64,000 nt of DNA. Origin: Mycobacterium sp. M26 (GTDB lineage Bacteria > Actinomycetota > Actinomycetes > Mycobacteriales > Mycobacteriaceae). The stretch lies in contig NZ_LN929908.1 of assembly GCF_001494595.1 (NCBI RefSeq), positions 3,190,467-3,254,466 on the forward strand. Reading direction: 5' to 3'. The position numbers and the translations under genes are program-made. Position 1 is the first letter of the stretch; the number at the start of each line of letters is the position of its first letter. Below the pieces are notes generated by a model that saw only the letters and a list, made by a program, of their open reading frames with translations, was not told the origin of the DNA and did no database searches. Shown here one piece after another: positions 1 through 8,748 of the stretch.

Positions 1-269
1 CGGGTGTCGGTGGGCGATCCGCAGTCGCGCAGCAGCAGCGCCCCGACAGCGCGTTCGGCTTCGGCTTGCGGGATCACGTCGTCTAGCGGCATCTCCCCGT
101 GCGGCCCGAGGCCCACATGGCAATGGGCGTCGACCAGGCCCGGGATGATCCAACCGCCGTCCCAAATAGTGTCGGCGCCCGCGACGGGCTCACTGCGCAG
201 CACTCCGTCGGCGATCCACCACTCGACGGGCTCGCCGTCGGGCAGGCCGCGACCGCGAACGTGCAGCAC
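1..269 (-). CDS. Amidohydrolase family protein, N-terminal part (runs off the window)
   Basis: Only the first 89 codons are present; the gene continues beyond position 1. Reading starts at a GTG (269-267) one base after the ffh stop, so it is probably co-transcribed with ffh. The visible protein has the N-terminal beta-sandwich of metal-dependent amidohydrolases followed by the hallmark metal-binding His-X-His motif (GLVDAHCHVG, residues 44-53). In M. tuberculosis the gene after ffh (Rv2915c) is also an amidohydrolase, which agrees. The substrate cannot be deduced from this fragment. The start is supported by the tight coupling to ffh; there is no upstream room for another. Confidence 0.8.
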   Translation of the reverse strand, partial: MLHVRGRGLPDGEPVEWWIADGVLRSEPVAGADTIWDGGWIIPGLVDAHCHVGLGPHGEMPLDDVIPQAEAERAVGALLLRDCGSPTDT

Positions 270-270
270 G

Positions 271-1839
271 CTACTGCTTGCCGGGGAACTTCAGCTTGGA
301 CAGATCGAAATCGGCCAGGCCGGGCGGCAACTCGTTGAGGCCTTCGGGCATCCCGGACAGATCGGGGAACCCGCCGGGCATACCGCCGGCGAGCAACGGG
401 TTCCGGGTCTTGGGCGGCGTCGGCCCGCGTCCACCCTTCTTCTTGCCGGCTTGCTTGTTCTTGCCCTTGGCCGCCTTCTTCGAGGAGCGGCGCCCGAAGG
501 GCATGCCCATGGCTCCTGCCATCTGCGACATCATCTTGCGCGCCTCGAAGAACCGGTCGACGAGCTGGTTGACCTCCGACACGCTGACGCCCGATCCGTT
601 GGCGATCCGCAGCCGGCGCGAAGCGTTGATGATCTTCGGGTCGGCCCGCTCCTCGGGAGTCATCCCGCGGATGATCGCCTGCAGCCGGTCCAGCTGCTTG
701 TCGTCGACAGCGGCCAGCGCGTCCTTCATCTGACCGGCCCCGGGCAGCATGCCCAGCAGGTTGCCGATCGGCCCCATCTTGCGGATGGCCAGCATCTGCT
801 CGAGGAAGTCCTCCAGCGTCAGCTCGCCGGAGCCGATCTTGGCGGCGGCCTCCTCGGCCTTCTTCTGGTCGAAAACCTGCTCGGCCTGCTCGATGAGGGA
901 CAGCACATCGCCCATGCCGAGGATGCGGCTGGCCATCCGGTCGGGATGGAAGACGTCGAAGTCCTCGAGCTTCTCACCGGTCGACGCGAACAGGATCGGC
1001 ACACCGGTGACCTCGCGCACCGACAGGGCAGCGCCACCGCGGGCATCGCCGTCGAGCTTGGTGAGCACCACGCCGGTGAACCCGACGCCGGCGCCGAACG
1101 CCTCGGCGGTGGCCACGGCGTCTTGGCCGATCATCGCGTCGAGCACAAACAGCGTTTCGTCGGGCTGGACGGCGTCACGGATCGCAGCGGCCTGTGCCAT
1201 CAGGACGTCGTCGATACCGAGCCGGCCCGCTGTGTCGACGACGACGACGTCGAAGTGCTTGGCCTTGGCCTCGGCCAGGCCTGCCGCGGCGACGGCCACC
1301 GGGTCACCCGGACCGGCACCGGCGATCTCGTCGGCATCGGGTGCGGTGCCCGGGTGCGGGGCGAAGACGCTGACGCCGGCACGCTCACCGACGATCTTGA
1401 GCTGGTTGACCGCACCGGGGCGCTGCAGGTCGCAGGCCACCAGGAGCGGGGTGTGGCCCTGGCCCTTGAGCCATTTGGCCAGCTTGCCGGCCAAAGTGGT
1501 CTTACCGGCGCCCTGCAGACCGGCCAGCATGATGACGGTCGGCGGGTTCTTGGCGAAGGCCAGCTGGCGGGTCTGGCCACCGAGGATGCCGATGAGCTCC
1601 TCGTTGACGATCTTGACGACCTGCTGGGCGGGGTTCAGCGCGGCCGAGACCTCGGCCCCCTTGGCCCGCTCCTTGATGCGGTTGACGAACGCGCGGACCA
1701 CCGGCAGCGAGACGTCGGCCTCGAGCAGGGCCAGCCGGATCTCGCGGGTGGTGGCGTCGATGTCGGCGTCGGTCAGCCGGCCTTTGCCGCGCAGGCCCGC
1801 GAGCGCACCGGTCAACCGGTCGGACAGGGATTCAAACAC
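271..1839 (-). CDS. ffh: Signal recognition particle protein Ffh (SRP54)
   Basis: GTPase subunit of the signal recognition particle; binds 4.5S RNA and the signal sequences of nascent membrane proteins and delivers ribosomes to FtsY. The 522-residue protein has the N helical bundle (about 1-90), the G domain with GLQGAGKTT (107-115), DTAGR (202-206) and TKLD (260-263), and a methionine-rich M domain (about 310-460) followed by a basic lysine-rich and Gly/Pro tail typical of actinobacterial Ffh. Length and start (MFESLSDRL) match the family. Its receptor gene ftsY lies about 4.5 kb away on the same strand, with glnD-glnB-amt between, as in M. tuberculosis. Housekeeping gene; nothing unusual. 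Confidence 0.98.
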   Translation of the reverse strand: MFESLSDRLTGALAGLRGKGRLTDADIDATTREIRLALLEADVSLPVVRAFVNRIKERAKGAEVSAALNPAQQVVKIVNEELIGILGGQTRQLAFAKNPPTVIMLAGLQGAGKTTLAGKLAKWLKGQGHTPLLVACDLQRPGAVNQLKIVGERAGVSVFAPHPGTAPDADEIAGAGPGDPVAVAAAGLAEAKAKHFDVVVVDTAGRLGIDDVLMAQAAAIRDAVQPDETLFVLDAMIGQDAVATAEAFGAGVGFTGVVLTKLDGDARGGAALSVREVTGVPILFASTGEKLEDFDVFHPDRMASRILGMGDVLSLIEQAEQVFDQKKAEEAAAKIGSGELTLEDFLEQMLAIRKMGPIGNLLGMLPGAGQMKDALAAVDDKQLDRLQAIIRGMTPEERADPKIINASRRLRIANGSGVSVSEVNQLVDRFFEARKMMSQMAGAMGMPFGRRSSKKAAKGKNKQAGKKKGGRGPTPPKTRNPLLAGGMPGGFPDLSGMPEGLNELPPGLADFDLSKLKFPGKQ

Positions 1840-1882
1840 GTCGTAAGCCTATCTGGACCGTGGCGGGCGATTCGCGGCGACG

Positions 1883-4366
1883 CTAGCTGGCTTCTTCGAC
1901 CGGCTTGGCCGGCGTCACCACGGGAAGCACCGCGTAGAGCTCGCGCTCCAGCGTGGCGCGGACGTCGTCGACCGAGCTCAGCGCCGGGACGGTGATGCCG
2001 AACACGTCCACCACGGAAGAACCCAGCGTGGTGATCTTGGCCCACGCGATGTCCACCCCGGCCCGTTCGAAGACGTTCGTCAGCATTGCGAGGAGTCCGG
2101 TGCGGTCGGTGGTGCGGATCTCGACCAGCAGCTGGCCCGGGCCGATGCCGTCGCGCCACAGGATGCGGGGCGGCGCGGGGGCGGAGTTGACCGGCACCGC
2201 CGGCTTGGACTCCCCGACCCGTCCGGTCCCGTACTGGGCGGCCTCCCGATCCCGCTTCTCCAGCGATGCGATCACGTCGAGTTCGCCGTCGAGCGCGAGG
2301 ATGAACTGCTGGCGCAGCAGTTCGGCGGCCGGTGGTGAACCGAAGTGCGGCGACACCACGAACGTGTTGATCGCCGCGCCACTGGAGCTGTTGATGGCCG
2401 CGGAGTGCACCCGCAGCGAGTTCAGGGCGAGCACACCGGCGGCCTTGGACAGCAGGCCGCGCCGGTCCGGGGCGATCACCGTGACGTTGTAGGTGTGCGT
2501 GGTCTCCCCCGGCGTCATCTCGACGTGCACACCGTGGTCGGCAGCCAGCGAAAGATGATGGGGATCAATGGGATCGGCTTGTGGTAGCGGCTCGCCGGCG
2601 ATCACCAGGCGGCAGCGCCGTACCAGGTCGCCGATCAGCGACGCCTTCCAGTCGCCCCAGACGCCGGGCCCGGTGGCCAGCGAATCCGCCTCGGCCAGCG
2701 CGTCGAGCAGTTCCAGCAGCACCGGATCGCCGCCCAGCGCGTCGAGCACGTCGGCGATGGTCTGCGGATTCTGCAGATCTTTGCGGGTCGCCGTGTCCGG
2801 CAACAGCAGGTGGTAGCGCACGATCGCCGAGAGCAGGTCGATATCCGACGGCCACAAACCCAGCCGGGTGCCCACCTGAACGGCGAGCTCGGCGCCGATC
2901 ACGCTGTGGTCCCCGCCGCGGCCCTTACCGATGTCGTGCAGCAGCGCACCGAGCACCAGCAGGTCCGGTCGAGAGACCCGGGTAGTGAAAGCACTTGCCC
3001 GCGAGACGGTTTCGACCAGATGCCGGTCCACGGTCCAGATGTGGATGACGTCGCGCGGCGGCAGGTCGCGCACCGCGCCCCATTCGGGGAACAGCCGCCC
3101 CCATAGGCCGGTCCGGTCCAGTGCCTCGACCGTGGCGACCGTGGTCGGACCGGCGGCCAGCAGGACCAGCAGATCTTTGAGCGCGTCACGGGGCCATGGC
3201 GTGCGCAGTTCCGGCGCCGAGTCGGCGAGCCGGCTCAGGGTGGACCCGGAGATCGGCAGGCCGGTGGTGGCCGAGGCGGCCGCCACCCGCAGTATCAGGC
3301 CGGGGTCACGTTCGGGGCGGGCGTCGCGGGCCAGGATCACCTCGCCGGCGTACTCGATGACACCCTCGTCGAGCGGTCGGCGGACCGGGCGGCGCAGGGC
3401 CGAAAGCCCGCGCCGGGGAAGCGCATTGGCTGCGGTGCGCAGGCCCGCGTCGACGTAGTAGCTGATGGTTCGGGCGGCATCGGAGAGCACCCGGGCAAGG
3501 TCGAAACGGTCGCCGATGCGCAGCGAGGCGCCGATCTCGTCGGCGTACTGGGCGAGCAACTGGTCCCGGCCGCGCTTGGACACCCGATGCAGTTCGGTGC
3601 GCACGTTGAGCAGTGCGAGATGGGCACCGCCGAGCGAACCCGTCGGTGAGGCCAGCGAATGGCTCGGGTAGACGTCGGCGAGTTGGGCGATGGCCAGGGC
3701 GTTGAGCAACTGGACATCACGCAAGCCGCCGCGACCGCACTTGAGGTCCGGTTCGGCGCGGTGCGCGATCTGGCCGCTGCGCTGCCAGCGGGCCTGGGTG
3801 TGCTCGACGAGTTCATCGAAGCGGGAGGCGATTCCGGTGCGCCACTGCCGGCGGGCACCCCCCACCAGGAGCGAGGACAGCTCGGAGTCACCGGCAATGT
3901 GGCGGACCTCGAGCATCGCCAGTCCGGCCGAGATGTCCTCCCCGGCCACCTGCAGCGCCTCGGGCACGGTCCGCACACTGTGGTCCAGCCGAATATTGGC
4001 GTCCCACAACGGATACCAGAGCATCTCGGCCACCTGGGTGACGATGTCCGGCGGCATGTTGTCGTGCAGCAGCATCAGGTCCAGATCCGAGTACGGGACC
4101 AGTTCCCGGCGACCCAGGCCGCCGGTGGCCACCAGCGCGAACCCGCTGGTGGCGGTGATGCCGATCTCGGCGGCCTTGGTGGTCAGCCAGAATTCGTGCA
4201 GATCCAGCAGGGCATCGCGCAGCGCGGCCGAGTCCAGCTGACGCTGACCGCCTTCCAGCAGCTGCTGGTTGGCCAGCGCGAGATCCTTGGCGGGCTTGAA
4301 AGAAGCCGCCGCCGGCGGCTCCCAACGGGGAGCGCCGGCGGCGGAATCTCTTGTGTGCTTTGTCAT
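1883..4366 (-). CDS. glnD: Bifunctional PII nucleotidyltransferase GlnD
   Basis: Nitrogen sensor that modifies and de-modifies the PII protein GlnB according to glutamine level; in actinobacteria the modification is adenylylation. The 827 residues show the nucleotidyltransferase domain with the GG and DLD motifs (82-83 and 94-96), a linker region, an HD hydrolase domain with LLHDIGKG (475-482), and two C-terminal ACT domains (about 655-735 and 765-827). It is the last gene of amt-glnB-glnD and lies 72 bp after glnB on the same strand. Start at MTKHTRDS; the first 35 residues are variable. Likely controlled through the GlnR-type boxes upstream of amt. Confidence 0.96.
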   Translation of the reverse strand: MTKHTRDSAAGAPRWEPPAAASFKPAKDLALANQQLLEGGQRQLDSAALRDALLDLHEFWLTTKAAEIGITATSGFALVATGGLGRRELVPYSDLDLMLLHDNMPPDIVTQVAEMLWYPLWDANIRLDHSVRTVPEALQVAGEDISAGLAMLEVRHIAGDSELSSLLVGGARRQWRTGIASRFDELVEHTQARWQRSGQIAHRAEPDLKCGRGGLRDVQLLNALAIAQLADVYPSHSLASPTGSLGGAHLALLNVRTELHRVSKRGRDQLLAQYADEIGASLRIGDRFDLARVLSDAARTISYYVDAGLRTAANALPRRGLSALRRPVRRPLDEGVIEYAGEVILARDARPERDPGLILRVAAASATTGLPISGSTLSRLADSAPELRTPWPRDALKDLLVLLAAGPTTVATVEALDRTGLWGRLFPEWGAVRDLPPRDVIHIWTVDRHLVETVSRASAFTTRVSRPDLLVLGALLHDIGKGRGGDHSVIGAELAVQVGTRLGLWPSDIDLLSAIVRYHLLLPDTATRKDLQNPQTIADVLDALGGDPVLLELLDALAEADSLATGPGVWGDWKASLIGDLVRRCRLVIAGEPLPQADPIDPHHLSLAADHGVHVEMTPGETTHTYNVTVIAPDRRGLLSKAAGVLALNSLRVHSAAINSSSGAAINTFVVSPHFGSPPAAELLRQQFILALDGELDVIASLEKRDREAAQYGTGRVGESKPAVPVNSAPAPPRILWRDGIGPGQLLVEIRTTDRTGLLAMLTNVFERAGVDIAWAKITTLGSSVVDVFGITVPALSSVDDVRATLERELYAVLPVVTPAKPVEEAS

Positions 4367-4438
4367 CTCAGTCCTCTCGCGGCCGTCGCCAACTAACGAT
4401 TTCCCGGTGTGGCCGCAAGAAGACTCACATCGTGTACG

Positions 4439-4777
4439 TCAGAGGGCGTCAGAGCCCCGCTCGCCCGTGCGAACCCGTACAACGGTTTCCACCGGGCTGA
4501 CCCACACCTTGCCGTCGCCGATCTTGCCGGTCCGGGCTGCCTGGACGATGACATCGACCACCTTGTCAACGGCGGAATCATCGACCAGGACCTCCACACG
4601 GACCTTGGGCACGAAGTCGACGGAGTATTCCGCACCGCGGTAGACCTCGGTGTGACCCTTCTGTCGTCCATACCCCTGGACTTCGCTGACGGTCATTCCG
4701 AGGATACCCGCCTGCTCCAGACCGGTCTTGACGTCTTCGAGCGTGAACGGCTTGACGATCGCAGTGATCAGCTTCAT
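4439..4777 (-). CDS. glnB: Nitrogen regulatory protein PII (GlnB/GlnK)
   Basis: Trimeric signal-transduction protein that binds ATP/ADP and 2-oxoglutarate and, in unmodified form, can block the ammonium channel encoded just upstream. The 112-residue product begins MKLITAIVKPF and has the T-loop with Tyr51 (RGAEYSVDF), the residue modified by GlnD, and the C-terminal signature VETVVRVRTGE. The start at 4777 is chosen on family length; an ATG three codons upstream (4786) overlaps the amt stop, and a GGAGGA element precedes both. The short spacing to amt indicates translational coupling. Location next to amt classifies it as the GlnK-like PII. Confidence 0.96.
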   Translation of the reverse strand: MKLITAIVKPFTLEDVKTGLEQAGILGMTVSEVQGYGRQKGHTEVYRGAEYSVDFVPKVRVEVLVDDSAVDKVVDVIVQAARTGKIGDGKVWVSPVETVVRVRTGERGSDAL

Positions 4778-4782
4778 TTCCC

Positions 4783-6162
4783 TCATTCCTCCGCGCCGTG
4801 ACGACCGAGAACCGAGCCGCTGCCGGCAACCGCGAAGTCGTACGCGGTCTCCGCGTGTTCGGCTTCGTCGATGCCAGACGCCTCGGCCTCACGGTCAAGC
4901 CGCAGTCCGATGGTGTACTTGACGATCAAGGCCAAGATAGCGGTACCAACAGCCGAGTAGAGCAAAACTGCGCCCGCACCGACCGCCTGTCGCCACAGCT
5001 GCTCGAAGCCGCCGCCGTAGAACAGGCCAGCAACACCGGCACCAGCCTCGGGAGTGGCGACCAGACCGATGAGCAGGGTGCCCAGGATGCCGCCGACCAG
5101 GTGGACGCCGACCACGTCGAGCGAGTCGTCGAAGCCGAACTTGAACTTCAGGCCGACCGCCAGGGCGCAGGCCACACCGGCAACCGCACCGATCACCAGC
5201 GCGCCAAGCACATTCACCGCCGAGCAGGACGGGGTGATCGCCACCAGACCGGCGACGATGCCCGACGCGGCACCCAGGGTGGTGGCATGGCCGTCACGGA
5301 TGCGCTCCGTGAGCAACCAGGCGAGCATGGCGGCCGCGGTGGCCACCGTGGTGGTGATGAAGGTCGAGCCCGCCAGACCGCCCGAGGCGGTCGCGGATCC
5401 GGCGTTGAAGCCGTACCAGCCGAACCACAGCAGACCGGCACCCAGCATCACGAAGGGCAGGTTGTGCGGCCGCATCGGCGTGGTGGGCCACCCGACGCGC
5501 TTGCCCAGGATGATGGCCAGAACCAGGCCTGCGGTACCGGCATTGATATGGACCGCGGTGCCACCGGCGAAGTCGATTGCCTTGAGCTTGTTGGCAATCC
5601 AGCCACCGGTCTCGGAGGTACCACCGTCGAACGAGAACACCCAGTGGGCGACCGGGAAGTAGACGAAGGTGGCCCACAGGCCTGCGAACACCAGCCAGCC
5701 GCCGAACTTGAGGCGGTCGGCGACGGCGCCGGAAACGAGGGCGACGGTGATGATGGCGAACATCAGCTGGAAGGCCACGAATACCGTTGCCGGCAAGGTG
5801 AAGACCAGCGGGATGTTCACCGCATCGACGGCTTCGACACCCGCGGCCGGGTCAGCCGAGACCGCGGCGACGGCGTTTCCACCGATGAGACCCTTGAGCC
5901 CGAAGAACTGGGTGGGGTCACCGAAGAGGTTGAACTTGTCCTCGCCGAAGGCGATCGAGTAGCCGTAGAGCACCCAGAGCACCGTCACGAGGCCCATGGA
6001 GCTGATGCTCATCATGATCATGTTGAGCACGCCCCTGGCGCGCACCATGCCGCCATAGAAAAAGGCCAGGCCTGGCGTCATCAGCAGCACCAGCGCGGAG
6101 CTCGCAAGCATCCACGCCGTGTCGCCGGTGTCCGGCGCGCCCATTACCGGGAATCCATCCAC
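4783..6162 (-). CDS. amt: Ammonium transporter (Amt/MEP/Rh family)
   Basis: Trimeric membrane channel for ammonium uptake under nitrogen limitation. The 459 residues form about 11 hydrophobic segments; the start of TM1 (ALVLLMTPGLAFFYGGM), the NMIMMS segment and the Amt signature DFAGGTAVHINAG are present, with the His of the twin-His pore pair in AVHIN. The start is a GTG at 6162 with a GGAGG Shine-Dalgarno nine bases upstream. It is first in the amt-glnB-glnD operon; upstream DNA carries GlnR-like boxes (6234-6303), consistent with induction on nitrogen starvation. Very confident in family and role. Confidence 0.97.
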   Translation of the reverse strand: MDGFPVMGAPDTGDTAWMLASSALVLLMTPGLAFFYGGMVRARGVLNMIMMSISSMGLVTVLWVLYGYSIAFGEDKFNLFGDPTQFFGLKGLIGGNAVAAVSADPAAGVEAVDAVNIPLVFTLPATVFVAFQLMFAIITVALVSGAVADRLKFGGWLVFAGLWATFVYFPVAHWVFSFDGGTSETGGWIANKLKAIDFAGGTAVHINAGTAGLVLAIILGKRVGWPTTPMRPHNLPFVMLGAGLLWFGWYGFNAGSATASGGLAGSTFITTTVATAAAMLAWLLTERIRDGHATTLGAASGIVAGLVAITPSCSAVNVLGALVIGAVAGVACALAVGLKFKFGFDDSLDVVGVHLVGGILGTLLIGLVATPEAGAGVAGLFYGGGFEQLWRQAVGAGAVLLYSAVGTAILALIVKYTIGLRLDREAEASGIDEAEHAETAYDFAVAGSGSVLGRHGAEE

Positions 6163-6233
6163 TCGCAGTTTCCTCCTTCACCCATGCCACGGTTAGGCAC
6201 CGTTGACCTAGGCCAAGACAATGCGCAGTGGTT

Positions 6234-6303
6234 GTTTCCGCTACGACGCCTGTGTGTTTCGCGAATGTGAACGGATAGAGGGTCTTCGTTTCGCGGTTGT
6301 TAC
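6234..6303 (-). promoter_or_regulatory. Three GlnR-type boxes upstream of amt-glnB-glnD
   Basis: Read on the minus strand, 6303-6288 is GTAAC-n6-GAAAC, a perfect match to the actinobacterial GlnR half-site pair (gTnAC-n6-GaAAC). A second pair, TTCAC-n6-GAAAC, lies at 6271-6256, and a third, weaker one (GCGTC-n6-GAAAC) at 6249-6234, exactly 22 bp from the second as expected for helically phased GlnR dimers. They sit 72-141 bp upstream of the amt GTG. GlnR activation of this operon is established in M. smegmatis; binding here is inferred from the motif. Confidence 0.7.
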
Positions 6304-6339
6304 ATCCCGCAATTCACGCCGCGCCGAACGGATTTGCGG

Positions 6340-7662
6340 TCAGCCCAGCAGCGCATCGACGAAAGCGCCAGGCTCGAATGGCGCCAGATCGTCGGGACCT
6401 TCGCCGAGACCGACCAGCTTGACCGGGACACCCAGCTCCTGCTGCACGCGGAACACGATGCCGCCCTTCGCGGTGCCATCCAGCTTGGTCAGCGCCACGC
6501 CGGTGATGTCGACGACGTCGGCGAACACCCGCGCCTGTGCCAGCCCGTTCTGCCCGATGGTGGCATCGAGCACCAGGAGCACCTCGTCGACGGCCGCCCG
6601 CTTGCTCACCACACGCTTGACCTTGCCCAATTCATCCATGAGGCCGGTCTTGGTGTGGAGGCGACCGGCGGTGTCGATGACCACGACGTCGGCGCCCGCG
6701 GCTATGCCCTTATCGACGGCGTCGAAGGCCACCGAGGCGGGATCGGCACCTTCGGCGCCGCGCACCACCTCGGCACCGACCCGCGAAGCCCAGCTCTGCA
6801 GCTGATCGGCGGCGGCCGCGCGGAAGGTATCGGCCGCGCCGAGCACCACCCGGCGCCCGTCGGCCACCAGCACGCGAGCCAGCTTGCCGACGGTGGTCGT
6901 CTTGCCGGTGCCGTTGACGCCGACGACCAGCAGGACCGACGGTTTGTCGGCGTGCGGGAGGGCCTTGATCGAGCGATCCAGGCCCGGGTTGAGTTCAGAG
7001 ATCAGCACCTCGCGCAGCACGGCGCGGGCGTCGGCCTCGGTCCGCACGGTGCTGCTGGCCAGCCTGCTGCGCAGCTGTTCGATGACCGAGGCGGTGACCA
7101 CCGGGCCCAGGTCGGCGATGAGCAGGGTGTCCTCGACCTCTTCCCAGGACTCCTCGTCCAGGTCACCACCGCCGAGCAGGCCGAGCACGCTGCGGCCGAG
7201 CGCGTTCTGGGACTTGGCGAGCCGGCCGCGCAGGCGCTCCAGCCGGCCTTCGGTCGGCGCGATGTCCTCGACAGCGGGGGCCGCGGGGGCGGCCGGCTCA
7301 GGTTCGGCCAGAACCTCAGGGGCGACGACGGCCGGAGGCTCCTCGATGACCGGCGGCTCGGGCAGGCGCACCTCGGAGATCGGCCGTTTGACCGAATCGC
7401 GGGGCAGCGCGGCATCATCACCGACACCCGGCCTCCCCTGGCCGCTATCCGACGCCGAGTCCAGCGTCGCCGTTGCTGACGATTGTGTGAACGATATGCC
7501 CGACGAGGCGGTATAGCCGCCCGACCGGTCAATGGGTGTGGCAGCCTCTGAACTGGGGCGCAAACTGATTTGCCGCCGCCGATAGCGAACCAGACCGATG
7601 ATCAGTGCAGCGACGACCAGGACGGCGATGACCGCGATAGCGATCCAGAGACCCTCTGACAC
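6340..7662 (-). CDS. ftsY: SRP receptor FtsY
   Basis: Membrane-associated GTPase that docks SRP-ribosome complexes at the Sec translocon. The 440-residue protein begins with a membrane anchor (residues 5-26, LWIAIAVIAVLVVAALIIG) and a basic stretch, then a variable acidic/proline-rich linker (30-130), then the NG domain with GVNGTGKTT, DTAGR and TKLDG motifs. The N-terminal TM anchor is typical of actinobacterial FtsY. It is divergent from the isoprenoid gene at 7723 and ends about 180 bp before amt. Start at MSEGLWIA is well supported by the anchor. Confidence 0.97.
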   Translation of the reverse strand: MSEGLWIAIAVIAVLVVAALIIGLVRYRRRQISLRPSSEAATPIDRSGGYTASSGISFTQSSATATLDSASDSGQGRPGVGDDAALPRDSVKRPISEVRLPEPPVIEEPPAVVAPEVLAEPEPAAPAAPAVEDIAPTEGRLERLRGRLAKSQNALGRSVLGLLGGGDLDEESWEEVEDTLLIADLGPVVTASVIEQLRSRLASSTVRTEADARAVLREVLISELNPGLDRSIKALPHADKPSVLLVVGVNGTGKTTTVGKLARVLVADGRRVVLGAADTFRAAAADQLQSWASRVGAEVVRGAEGADPASVAFDAVDKGIAAGADVVVIDTAGRLHTKTGLMDELGKVKRVVSKRAAVDEVLLVLDATIGQNGLAQARVFADVVDITGVALTKLDGTAKGGIVFRVQQELGVPVKLVGLGEGPDDLAPFEPGAFVDALLG

Positions 7663-7722
7663 CGTGCCATTCTTTCAGGGCGCGGTGTGGGCCTGTGTCG
7701 CCCCCGGACAACCGGGTAGGCG

Positions 7723-8748
7723 GTGACCATGGACCGCGGTGGGATTGCGACCCGCAAACTGCGCCATATCGACGCCTGCCTGACCGGCCCGGTCGAGTAC
7801 GTCGGGGTCACCACCGGCTTCGAGCGCTACGAACTGCCCTATAACGCGCTCACCCAGACCAGCCTCACCACGATCGACCTCAGCGCGCAGTTCCTCGGCA
7901 CCCAGCTGCGGGCACCCGTTCTGGTCGGGGCGATGACCGGTGGGGCCGAACTGTCGCGCACGATCAACCGGAATCTGGCCGAGGCGGCCCAGAAGCTCGG
8001 AGTCGGCATGATGCTCGGCTCCCAGCGCATCATGCTCGACAACGACGAGGCCGCCCGCAGCTTCGAGGTCCGCGAACTGGCTCCCGACGTGCTGCTGATC
8101 GGCAACATCGGCCTGGCCCAGCTGTCGGACGCCGTCATCCCCAAACTGGCCGCCGCGCTGGAGCGCGTGGGCGCGAACGCGCTGGCCGTGCACACCAACC
8201 CCCTGCAGGAGGCCATGCAGGACAACGGTGACACCGACTTCAGCGGCTCATTGGAGCGGCTGCGCCGGCTGGCCGAGGCGCTGCCCTGCCCGGTGATGGT
8301 CAAGGAAGTCGGCCACGGGATCGGGACCGCCGCCGCGCAGCGGCTGCGCGGCCTGCCGATCGCGGCAGTCGACGTCGCCGGAGCCGGCGGAACGTCCTGG
8401 GCCCGGGTGGAGCAACTGGTGCGCTACGGCGAGGTCCGCTACCCGGCGATCGCCGAGTGGGGTGTGCCGACCGCGCAGGCGCTGCAGGAGGTACGCCGGA
8501 CGCTGCCGGACATGCCGCTGGTGGCCTCCGGCGGGATCCGGACCGGGATGGACGCCGCCAAGGCTCTGGCGCTGGGCGCCGATGTGGTGGCACTGGCCCG
8601 CCCGCTGCTGGCGCCCGCGATCGAATCGCCCGCCGCCGCCCTCGATGCCCTGGAGGGCTTTGTCGAGGAACTGCGGATCTGCCTGCACGGCTGCGGGGTT
8701 GACGACGTGGCCGCGCTGCGCCGCCTCGGTGTCACCCCTGCCGGTTAA
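7723..8748 (+). CDS. fni: Type II isopentenyl-diphosphate delta-isomerase (FMN-dependent)
   Basis: Interconverts IPP and DMAPP, the C5 units for polyprenols, menaquinone and carotenoids, using reduced FMN. The 341-residue TIM barrel has the family motifs RKLRHIDACL near the N terminus, MTGGAELSRTINRNLAEAA, GVGMMLGSQR, and the phosphate-binding ASGGIRTGMDAAKALALGA near the C terminus. The start may be the GTG at 7723 or the ATG at 7729; the former is used here. It overlaps the convergent gene at 8745 by 4 bp. M. tuberculosis relies on the unrelated type I enzyme and has no gene at this place, so this belongs to a lineage-specific insertion between ftsY and smc. Confidence 0.92.
   Translation: MTMDRGGIATRKLRHIDACLTGPVEYVGVTTGFERYELPYNALTQTSLTTIDLSAQFLGTQLRAPVLVGAMTGGAELSRTINRNLAEAAQKLGVGMMLGSQRIMLDNDEAARSFEVRELAPDVLLIGNIGLAQLSDAVIPKLAAALERVGANALAVHTNPLQEAMQDNGDTDFSGSLERLRRLAEALPCPVMVKEVGHGIGTAAAQRLRGLPIAAVDVAGAGGTSWARVEQLVRYGEVRYPAIAEWGVPTAQALQEVRRTLPDMPLVASGGIRTGMDAAKALALGADVVALARPLLAPAIESPAAALDALEGFVEELRICLHGCGVDDVAALRRLGVTPAG

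Noticed and set aside
4..1995. 663-codon frame on the plus strand
   Set aside because: Antisense shadow of ffh and glnD; no conserved domain and arises from high GC codon bias.
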